Positions 57,584 through 64,000 of a stretch of 64,000 bases of DNA are shown in pieces. This DNA comes from Herbaspirillum sp. LeCh32-8 (GTDB lineage Bacteria; Pseudomonadota; Gammaproteobacteria; Burkholderiales; Burkholderiaceae_D). The translations under genes and the position numbers were made by a program. The notes below the pieces were generated by a model. It saw only the letters and a list, made by a program, of their open reading frames with translations. It was not told where the DNA came from and did no database searches. The stretch is from assembly GCF_017814915.1 (NCBI RefSeq), contig NZ_JAGIPZ010000004.1:62001-126000 (forward strand), in the 5' to 3' direction. Every line of letters starts with the position of its first letter. The first letter of the stretch is position 1.

Positions 57584-58546
57584 ATGTCTTCAGGCACATC
57601 CAAACTCGACCTGGCGGCGCGCGCCGCCTGGATGTACTACGTCGCCGGCAACACCCAGAACGAAATTGCCGAGCGGCTCGGCATCTCGCGCCAGATGGCG
57701 CAGCGCATGGTGGCCTACGCCACCGACGCCAACCTGGTGAAGGTGCAGATCACGCATCCCGTCTCGTCCTGCCTGGAACTGGCACAGGGCCTGCAGGCGC
57801 GCTACGGGCTGGAGGTCTGCCGCGTGGTGCCCGGCGCGGGCGGCGCCGACAATCCCCACGAATCGCAGGAAATGCAGCAGATGCTGGCCGTGGCCGGCGC
57901 CGAACTGATGGAGCAGTACCTCAGCTCCGAGGCGCCGCTGGTGGTCAACGTCGGCTCCGGCCGCACCCTCAAGGCCGCCATCGAAAAGATCAGCGAGATG
58001 GAACGACCGCAGCACCAGATCGTGTCGATGATCGGCGCCTTCGCCTCGGACGGCTCGGCCAACCGCTATGACGTCGCGCTGCAGGCGGCCGAAAAGCTGC
58101 GAGCGCGCTTCTACTTGCTGCCGGCGCCGCGCGTGGCCGAAAGCGAGAGCGACCGCCAGCAGTGGTGCAACCACCGCGCCTACAAGATCGTGACCGGCCT
58201 GGCCGAGCGCGCCGACATCACCTTCCTCGGCATCGGCACCATCGCGCTGCAAGGCGCGATGCACGAAGACGGCTTCATCGACGACGACGAAGTCGCGCAA
58301 CTGCAGCGGCAAGGCGCGGTGGGAGAAATGATCTGCCACGCGTTCGACCGCGACGGCCGCATCCTGCCGTCCTCGCTGGCCGCGCGCGTGACCACGCCGC
58401 CGCTGTCAGCCAAGCCGCAACGCCCGGTGATCGCGCTGGCCGGCGGCAGCAAGAAGGCCGACGCGGTGCGCGCGGCGCTGCGCGGCGGCTGGCTGACCGG
58501 CCTGGTGACCGACGAGGTCTGCGCCCGTCGCGCGCTTGAAGACTGA
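57584..58546 (+). CDS. SorC-family transcriptional regulator (polyol-responsive, SmoC/DalR-like)
   Basis: The 320-residue protein has an N-terminal HTH (AGNTQNEIAERLGISRQMAQRM-like, ~18-40, with LGISRQMAQR) and a C-terminal sugar-phosphate-binding domain containing VVNVGSGRTLKAAIEKI and FLGIGTIALQ. ATG 57584 has the best ribosome site (GAGGAGAAC); earlier in-frame starts would place the start codon in its own promoter. It is divergent from the polyol transport/catabolic operon and is likely its repressor or activator, sensing a phosphorylated intermediate. Confidence 0.9.
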   Translation: MSSGTSKLDLAARAAWMYYVAGNTQNEIAERLGISRQMAQRMVAYATDANLVKVQITHPVSSCLELAQGLQARYGLEVCRVVPGAGGADNPHESQEMQQMLAVAGAELMEQYLSSEAPLVVNVGSGRTLKAAIEKISEMERPQHQIVSMIGAFASDGSANRYDVALQAAEKLRARFYLLPAPRVAESESDRQQWCNHRAYKIVTGLAERADITFLGIGTIALQGAMHEDGFIDDDEVAQLQRQGAVGEMICHAFDRDGRILPSSLAARVTTPPLSAKPQRPVIALAGGSKKADAVRAALRGGWLTGLVTDEVCARRALED

Positions 58547-58627
58547 AGACGCCTGAAGACAACGACAACTGAACGCAGCTGAACCAGGCCGGCCCGCAAG
58601 AGGCGCGACCGACTACGGAGACACCGC

Positions 58628-59533
58628 ATGACCCGACCCGCAGAATTCGTCGTCTTCGGCGAAGCCCTCACCGACTTCATCCGCCAGCCCGACGGCCAAT
58701 GGCGCGCCATCCCCGGCGGCGCCTGCTGGAACGTGGCGCGCGCCGCGGCGCGCCTGGGCGTGGCCACCGGCTACGCCGGCAGCGTCAGCAGCGACGTGTT
58801 CGGCCAGGAGCTGTACACGCTCACGCGAGAGGCCGGGCTGGACATGCGCTTCACCCAGCAGCATGCAAAAGCGCCGCTGCTGGCCATGGTCACCTCCACC
58901 ACTCCTCCCGATTATTTCTTCATCGGCGACGACAGCGCCGACCTGCACTTCGACCCGGAACGACTGCCGGCCGGCTGGATGGACCAGGCGCGCGTGCTGC
59001 ATTTCGGCTGCATCAGCCTGGCGCGCGAACCGTTGGCCTCGCGCCTGTTGCAGGTGGCGCAGCTGGCCGCCATGCGCGGCAAGAAGATCGCCTTCGACCC
59101 CAACTGGCGCAAGCTGATGGATAGCCCCTCCTACCGCATCCTGCTACGCGAGATGCTGGCCCTGGCGCATTACGTGAAGGTCTCGGACGAAGACTTGGAG
59201 CGCCTCTTCCCCGGCGACGCCAACGCCTTCGCGACGCTGCGCGCCATGGCCCCGCGCGCCGAGATCCTGCTCACGCTGGGCGCGCAGGGCATGCGCCTGC
59301 ACAAGGACGAACAGGTGATCGAACAGTCTTCCTACAAGGTGGAGGTGGTCGACACCGTCGGCTGCGGCGATGCCTCCATGGGCGGCTGGATCGCCAGCCA
59401 GTTGCGCCAGCCCGATGCGCCGCCGCAGGTTCACCTGCAATGCGCGGCGGCCGACGCTGCTTTGGCGGCCGCCAAAGCCGGCGCATATGCGGCCACCTGG
59501 GACGAAGTGCAGGCGCTGATCAAACGCGGTTGA
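58628..59533 (+). CDS. PfkB-family carbohydrate kinase (fructokinase-like)
   Basis: The 301-residue kinase has an N-terminal PfkB region (FVVFGEALTDFIRQPDG, GGACWNVARAAARLG), LTLGAQGMRLHKD and the C-terminal catalytic DTVGCGDASMGGW. The usual G-A-G-D anion hole reads G-C-G-D; the Asp base is kept. With the polyol cluster it probably phosphorylates fructose derived from mannitol or sorbitol, the role of MtlZ/ScrK. It starts 82 bp after the regulator and may be co-transcribed. Confidence 0.88.
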   Translation: MTRPAEFVVFGEALTDFIRQPDGQWRAIPGGACWNVARAAARLGVATGYAGSVSSDVFGQELYTLTREAGLDMRFTQQHAKAPLLAMVTSTTPPDYFFIGDDSADLHFDPERLPAGWMDQARVLHFGCISLAREPLASRLLQVAQLAAMRGKKIAFDPNWRKLMDSPSYRILLREMLALAHYVKVSDEDLERLFPGDANAFATLRAMAPRAEILLTLGAQGMRLHKDEQVIEQSSYKVEVVDTVGCGDASMGGWIASQLRQPDAPPQVHLQCAAADAALAAAKAGAYAATWDEVQALIKRG

Positions 59534-59698
59534 ACACGCGGAGAATCGCAAAAAGCTCAGACAGCGCAGGCGTGGCGATGGCGACAAGATTGCGGCCGGC
59601 GGTGCGCGCCGTTTCTGCTTTTGAGGATTTTCTTATATTCCGCCCGATGCCGGATGTCGATAATGGCCTCATCACATTGCGTCCCATCGAGGCCCACC

Positions 59699-60049
59699 AT
59701 GTATCTCCTGTTACTGATCGTCGGCGCGCTTGCGCTGGCGACAGCATGCGGCTTGCTGCAGGCCAGCGCGAAGCGCTCCCGCAAGTTGCGCCGGCTGTCC
59801 GCACTCCACACGCCCGCCGCGCGCTCTCCTGCGCTGTCGCCGCAAGCCAGGGAGCACGCCATCCAGGCGTATCGCGCCATGCAGGACATGGCGCTGTCGG
59901 ATACCGACGCATTGCCCGAGGCGACAGTAATGCAGCGACCGGCACGTTCCCCCGCGCGGTCATCGCCGGCGCGCAAGATCGTGCCCGCTACACCCAAGAT
60001 CGCGCGCATGCGCTGGCAGCAACGGCAGGTTGTCGCGTCCGGCAAGTAA
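59699..60049 (+). CDS. Small single-pass membrane hypothetical protein
   Basis: No family was recognised. The 116-residue ORF starts MYLLLLIVGALALATACGLL, a clear membrane helix or signal anchor, followed by a basic, Pro/Ala-rich cytoplasmic part. ATG 59699 is preceded by GAGG. Overlapping frames on both strands compete, and GC-rich DNA readily gives spurious frames, so this gene is only probable. Confidence 0.45.
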   Translation: MYLLLLIVGALALATACGLLQASAKRSRKLRRLSALHTPAARSPALSPQAREHAIQAYRAMQDMALSDTDALPEATVMQRPARSPARSSPARKIVPATPKIARMRWQQRQVVASGK

Positions 60050-60094
60050 GCGCCGCGATTGCCAACGCGGGAGGCGAAACGTATCCTCGCGCGC

Positions 60095-60538
60095 ATGCAC
60101 ACAATACGCCCTTCCCGCCCTGAAGACGGCCCGCGAGTCGTCGAGATCTGGCGTCTTGCCGTAGACGCCACCCACGATTTCCTTGCGCCAGCCGACCGCG
60201 CCGCCATCGAGCAGGACGTACGCGGCTTCCTCCCCGCCGCCCCGCTCTGGCTGGCCACTGACGAACGCGACGTGGCGCTGGGCTTCATGCTGCTGGACGG
60301 CGCGAAGATGGAAGCACTCTTCATCGAGCCGGCGCATCACGGACGCGGCATCGGCAGCGCGCTGGTGGCGCACGCGCTGGCGCTACACCCGGTACTGGAA
60401 ACCGACGTCAATGAACAGAACGCGCAAGCGGTCGGCTTTTACCTGCGCCTGGGCTTCACCGAGACCGGGCGCTCAACGCTGGACGGACAAGGGCGCGCCT
60501 ATCCGCTGATCCATTTGCGCTGCAGCTTGGCGCCATAG
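60095..60538 (+). CDS. GNAT family N-acetyltransferase (YjaB-like)
   Basis: The 147-residue protein begins HTIRPSRPEDGPRVVEIWRLA and has the acetyl-CoA motif ALFIEPAHHGRGIGSALVAHAL (Q/RxxGxG/A, ~75-96), followed by VNEQNAQAVGFYLRLGF. This is the layout of YjaB-type acetyltransferases. The ATG at 60095 was chosen; a TTG 12 codons upstream is possible. Substrate unknown. It runs convergent with uvrD. Confidence 0.88.
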   Translation: MHTIRPSRPEDGPRVVEIWRLAVDATHDFLAPADRAAIEQDVRGFLPAAPLWLATDERDVALGFMLLDGAKMEALFIEPAHHGRGIGSALVAHALALHPVLETDVNEQNAQAVGFYLRLGFTETGRSTLDGQGRAYPLIHLRCSLAP

Positions 60539-60603
60539 CGGCCAGCGGCGGCAACGCGCTCCGGGTTCACTTGAACAAGAACCCCGGGACGACGGAGAAA
60601 GAG

Positions 60604-60638
60604 AAAAAGCCCGCATGCATTTCTGCAGCGGGCTTTTG
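60604..60638 (-). terminator. Intrinsic terminator of uvrD (possibly bidirectional)
   Basis: AAGCCCGC (60607-60614) and GCGGGCTT (60628-60635) form the stem, with TGCA/TGCA able to extend it. On the minus strand it is followed by TTTTTCTC. The plus strand also has TTTT after the stem. It lies about 15-50 bases beyond the uvrD stop. Confidence 0.8.
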
Positions 60639-60652
60639 CTTTGCGGCGCAGC

Positions 60653-62929
60653 TCAGATCTTGTCGAGCTTGGCCACCGACAGATCCAGCAGCTTCATGCC
60701 GAACTTGCCGAAGTTGATGTGCGCGCGGCTGGCGCCGCCACCGCCTTCGATGTTGACGATCACGCCCTCGCCGAACTTGGCGTGCGCCACGTTCTGGCCG
60801 ATGCGCCAGCCCGAGTCCGATCGGGTGAAGCTCTGCGCGATCTTGTTGTTGCCCGACTCCGGCACTTCGTCCCAGGCCGACTTCGGATTGGCGAACCAGT
60901 TGTGCTGCTGCACCTTGGGCGAAAGCCACTTGATGGCCTCCTCCGGCAGCTCGTCGAAGAAGCGCGAGCGCATGTTGTAGCGGGTCTGGCCGTGCAGCAT
61001 GCGGGTCTGCGAGAAGGTGATGAAGAGGCGCTTCCTGGCGCGCGTGATGGCCACGTACATCAGGCGGCGCTCTTCTTCCACGCCGCCTTCTTCCTTGGCG
61101 CTGTTCTCGTGCGGGAACAGGCCTTCTTCCAGACCGGTGATGAACACCGCGTCGAACTCCAGGCCCTTGGCCGAGTGCACCGTCATCAGCTGCAGCGCGT
61201 CCTGGCCGGCCTGCGCCTGGTTGTCGCCGGCTTCCAGCGAAGCGTGCGAGAGGAAGGCCGACAGCGGCGACATGATGGTCACCAGCGAGGCATCGGCGTC
61301 GATGATTTCCACGCCGTCGCCGGTGGTGATGGCGGTGCCGGCGGCAGCCTGCGCCTGGGGTCCGAGGAAGGCCGGCGCATCCAGGCCGTAGCCTTCTTCG
61401 GAGACGAACAGCGTCGCCGCGCTGACCAGCTGCTCCAGGTTTTCGATACGGTCGGCGCCTTCTTTCTCGTTGCGGTAATGCTCGAGCAGGCCGGACAGCT
61501 CCAATGTGATCTTCACCGTCTCCGGCAGCGGCAGGTGCTGGGTCTCGAAGCGCGCGCCTTCGATCAGCTTGACGAAGGCGTTCAGCGACGATCCGGCCTT
61601 GCCGGCTACATAGGGCACGGCGGCGTAGAGCGAGCAGTTGTACTGGCGCGCCGCATCCTGCAGCGACTCCATCGCCTTGGCGCCGATGCCGCGCGTAGGG
61701 AAGTTCACCACGCGCAGGAAGGCCGAGTCGTTGTGCAGGTTGTCCATCAGCTGCAGATAGGCGATCGCGTGCTTGATTTCGGCGCGCTCGAAGAAGCGCT
61801 GGCCGCCGTAGACGCGATATGGAATCGCCGAGCTGAACAGCGCGTGCTCCAGCACCCGCGACTGCGCGTTGGAGCGATACAGGATCGCGATCTCGCTGCG
61901 GCTCCAGCCTTCGGCGATCAGGTCCTTCACCTGCTCGATGATCCACTGCGCTTCCTGCAGGTCGCTGGTGGCCTCATACACGCGCACCTGCTCGCCGTGG
62001 CCGGCGTCGGTGCGCAGGTTCTTGCCCAGGCGCTTGCTGTTGTTGGAGATCAGCTCGTTGGCGGCGTCGAGGATGTGGCCGTGCGAGCGGTAGTTCTGCT
62101 CCAGCTTGATCAGGTTCTGCACGCGGAACTCGCGCTCGAAGGCCGACATGTTGCCCACGTTGGCGCCGCGGAAGGCGTAGATGCTCTGGTCGTCGTCGCC
62201 CACCGCGAACACCGCGTTGTGGGGGCCGGCCATGAGCTTCAACCATTTGTATTGCAGGTCGTTGGTGTCCTGAAACTCGTCCACCAGGATGTGGCGGAAG
62301 CGCGCCTGGTAGTGCTCGCGCAACGGCTGGTTGCGCGTGAGCAGCTCGTAGGTGCGCAGCAGCAGCTCGGCGAAGTCGACCACGCCTTCGCGCTGGCATT
62401 GCTGGTCGTACAGCTCATAGAGCTCGCCGAACTTGCGGTTGTAGTCGTCGTGCGCCTCCACGTCCTGCGCGCGCAGGCCCTGGTCCTTGGCGCTGTTGAT
62501 GAAGTACATCAGGTTGCGCGCGGGGTATTTTTCATCGTCCACGTTCATCTGCTTCAACAGACGCTTGATGGCCGAGAGCTGGTCCTGCGAGTCGAGGATC
62601 TGGAAGGTCTGCGGCAGCGCCGCGTCCTTGTGGTGCGCGCGCAGCAGGCGGTTACAGATGCCGTGGAAGGTGCCGATCCACATGCCGCGGGTATTGATGG
62701 GCAGCATGGCCGACAGGCGCGCGGTCATTTCCTTGGCGGCCTTGTTGGTGAAGGTCACGGCCAGGATGCCGGCGGGCGAGATCTGCCCGGTCTGCACCAG
62801 CCAGGCGATGCGGGTGGTCAGCACGCGGGTCTTGCCGGAACCGGCGCCGGCCAGGATCAGCGCGGACTGGGCGGGCAGCGTGACGGCGGCGAGCTGCTCT
62901 TCGTTCAGATTGTGGAGAAGGTTTTGCAT
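60653..62929 (-). CDS. uvrD: DNA helicase II (UvrD/PcrA type)
   Basis: The 758-residue SF1A helicase has motif I ILAGAGSGKTRVL (~27), Ia VTFTNKAAKEM, II DEFQDTNDLQY, III AVGDDDQSIYAFRGA, IV region NYRSHGHILDAAN, V TVHSAKGLEFDAVF and VI EEERRLMYVAITRARK. The C-terminal part ends in a Tudor-like region (GQNVAHAKFGEGVIVN) expected for UvrD. It acts in nucleotide excision and mismatch repair. The gene appears to be monocistronic and ends at a strong terminator. Confidence 0.95.
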   Translation of the reverse strand: MQNLLHNLNEEQLAAVTLPAQSALILAGAGSGKTRVLTTRIAWLVQTGQISPAGILAVTFTNKAAKEMTARLSAMLPINTRGMWIGTFHGICNRLLRAHHKDAALPQTFQILDSQDQLSAIKRLLKQMNVDDEKYPARNLMYFINSAKDQGLRAQDVEAHDDYNRKFGELYELYDQQCQREGVVDFAELLLRTYELLTRNQPLREHYQARFRHILVDEFQDTNDLQYKWLKLMAGPHNAVFAVGDDDQSIYAFRGANVGNMSAFEREFRVQNLIKLEQNYRSHGHILDAANELISNNSKRLGKNLRTDAGHGEQVRVYEATSDLQEAQWIIEQVKDLIAEGWSRSEIAILYRSNAQSRVLEHALFSSAIPYRVYGGQRFFERAEIKHAIAYLQLMDNLHNDSAFLRVVNFPTRGIGAKAMESLQDAARQYNCSLYAAVPYVAGKAGSSLNAFVKLIEGARFETQHLPLPETVKITLELSGLLEHYRNEKEGADRIENLEQLVSAATLFVSEEGYGLDAPAFLGPQAQAAAGTAITTGDGVEIIDADASLVTIMSPLSAFLSHASLEAGDNQAQAGQDALQLMTVHSAKGLEFDAVFITGLEEGLFPHENSAKEEGGVEEERRLMYVAITRARKRLFITFSQTRMLHGQTRYNMRSRFFDELPEEAIKWLSPKVQQHNWFANPKSAWDEVPESGNNKIAQSFTRSDSGWRIGQNVAHAKFGEGVIVNIEGGGGASRAHINFGKFGMKLLDLSVAKLDKI

Positions 62930-63083
62930 CCCGAGATTATAAGTCGGCCGGGCGCGGGACTGCGACTCAAGCCTTGCTCAAAGCCTGCAGCAGGCCGCTC
63001 CATATGATGTCGGCGGCAGGCTATACTCGCCGGCAACCCGGCACGTGCACCCGCGCGGCCGGGCCCGATCAACCACCACCACC

Positions 63084-63665
63084 ATGCTCATCCGCGCCAT
63101 GTCTTTCCTGCGATTCGCCCTGTCCTGCTCCGCCGCCCTGCTGTTGACCGCCTGCGCGTCGGCGCCGCCCACGCCGCCGGCATCGGTGCGCACCGATGTC
63201 GGCCAGCTGCTGTCGCTGCAGAAGACCCGGCTGGACGTGGCCGCGCCGGTGGCGCGCAGCAAATGGAATTCGCATGCGCCCATCGATGATCCGGCGCGTG
63301 AGCAGGCGATTCTCGATGACGTCGCCGGCCGCGCGCAAGCGATGGGGCTGGATGCGCCATGGGCGCGCCGTTTCTTCCAGGATCAGTTCGACGCCGGCAA
63401 GATCGTGCAGCGCGACCTGCACCGGCTGTGGAAAATCGAGCGACGCCCGCCGTTCCCCAATCCCCCCGATCTGGCGCATGAGGTGCGTCCGGTGCTGGAC
63501 CGCCTGACGCCTGAACTGCTGGCGGCGCTGGCCAGGCTCAAGGGCCGCTGGTGCGATCCGGAAGTGATGGGCGCGCTCGATGAGCTGGCGCCGGAGATTC
63601 TCGGCGCCGACTATGCGCCGCCGGTGCAGAACCGCGCGATCGCGGCGCTGCGCTGCGGCAAGTAG
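63084..63665 (+). CDS. aroQ: Secreted gamma-class chorismate mutase (*AroQ) with lipobox
   Basis: The 193-residue protein has a signal peptide (about 1-25) ending in a lipobox-like LLTAC, then the gamma-class AroQ domain: SLQKTRLDVAAPVARSKWN, IDDPAREQAILDDVAG, ARRFFQDQFDAGKIVQRDL. These match secreted chorismate mutases, which convert chorismate to prephenate outside the cytoplasm. The lipobox suggests a lipoprotein anchor; many *AroQ enzymes are only cleaved and soluble. The alternative start MSFLRF (63099) would still encode the signal. Periplasmic role is uncertain. Confidence 0.85.
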   Translation: MLIRAMSFLRFALSCSAALLLTACASAPPTPPASVRTDVGQLLSLQKTRLDVAAPVARSKWNSHAPIDDPAREQAILDDVAGRAQAMGLDAPWARRFFQDQFDAGKIVQRDLHRLWKIERRPPFPNPPDLAHEVRPVLDRLTPELLAALARLKGRWCDPEVMGALDELAPEILGADYAPPVQNRAIAALRCGK

Positions 63666-63827
63666 GGCCGTCGGCCGGCAGGCTTGCCAAAGTGCCATCG
63701 TCGCGCAAATACAAAGAACGCAAAAGTCTTTGCTGTCCTGCAGCAAATTCTTGGCGGGAGTAAAATTCGTCTGGCTGTTCACGCGCACATCCGCGCGCGC
63801 AGCGTCTTCATTCCGAATTCCCCCACC

Positions 63828-64000
63828 ATGTCCGACGATTCCTGTAGTCCCAGCTCCGGCGCCGTGCCGGCGCGTCCGCTGACGCCTGCCAAAGTAACGC
63901 AGCAGATCCTTGCCACCGCATTCTTCACCTTCCTGGTGTACCTGGCCATCGGCATCCCGATGGCGGTGCTGCCGGGCTATATCCACCTCGACCTCGGCTA
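63828..64000 (+). CDS. MFS transporter, 5' end only (cut by right edge)
   Basis: From ATG 63828 the frame reads MSDDSCSPSSGAVPARPLTP and then enters a first membrane helix, TAFFTFLVYLAIGIPMAVLP, followed by GYIHLDLGY. This resembles the N-terminus of arabinose-efflux-type major facilitator transporters. Only 57 codons are in the window. It is on the same strand as the chorismate mutase, 162 bp downstream. Confidence 0.65.
   Translation, partial: MSDDSCSPSSGAVPARPLTPAKVTQQILATAFFTFLVYLAIGIPMAVLPGYIHLDLG

Noticed and set aside
59557-60324. 255-codon minus-strand open frame
   Set aside because: It overlaps the GNAT gene, whose motifs are clear, and shows no recognisable domain.

Overview
The window is high-GC (above 60% by eye), densely coded DNA from a betaproteobacterium, most likely Herbaspirillum or a close Oxalobacteraceae relative. 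This is inferred from gene order: waaC-kdoO-waaA, polA-DUF2782-thrB with BPSS1780-family and Aer-like genes, yqgE-ruvX-pyrR-pyrB-pyrC, and a plant-associate style polyol operon. No rRNA, tRNA, insertion sequence, phage gene or CRISPR array was seen.

Positions 1-31105 form a large lipopolysaccharide/O-antigen locus. The leftward arm (8450 to 1) carries an initiating phosphoglycosyltransferase, a membrane-bound nucleotide-sugar 4,6-dehydratase, phosphomannomutase, heptosyltransferase I, Kdo hydroxylase, Kdo transferase and a secreted DUF3857 protein cut by the left edge. The rightward arm (8628 to 30199) opens with an EPS-associated MarR regulator. It then encodes GDP-fucose synthesis (fcl, gmd), CDP-3,6-dideoxy-4-ketohexose synthesis (rfbF, rfbG, rfbH), a transketolase split into two genes, a lone SDR, an O-antigen ABC exporter (wzm, wzt), eight glycosyltransferases including two fucosyltransferase families (GT10, GT11), an acyltransferase-3 protein and two methyltransferases. 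A ninth, oppositely oriented GT2 gene closes the locus at 30230-31105. The placement of the split transketolase directly after rfbFGH suggests an uncharacterised CDP-linked branched sugar carrying a two-carbon side chain. This is the main candidate novelty in the window.

Positions 31197-36765 hold apaH, plsC and a pyrimidine block (yqgE, ruvX, pyrR, pyrB, pyrC). The pyrC product has lost the N-terminal HxH zinc motif and looks like a pseudo-dihydroorotase. Positions 36893-48739 hold a probable Tat-exported dienelactone hydrolase, two chemoreceptors, polA placed back to back with a LOG-family gene, DUF2782, thrB, a BPSS1780-family membrane protein and a DUF1120 secreted protein.

Positions 49041-59533 are a polyol catabolic module. 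A leftward operon encodes a binding protein, two permeases, a HAD hydrolase, an ATPase, D-arabinitol 4-dehydrogenase and xylulokinase. A divergent SorC-type regulator is followed by a PfkB sugar kinase. The divergent control region has two recognisable sigma-70 promoters and repeated operator-like motifs. Positions 59699-64000 carry a small hypothetical protein, a GNAT acetyltransferase, uvrD, a lipobox-bearing chorismate mutase and the start of an MFS transporter cut by the right edge.
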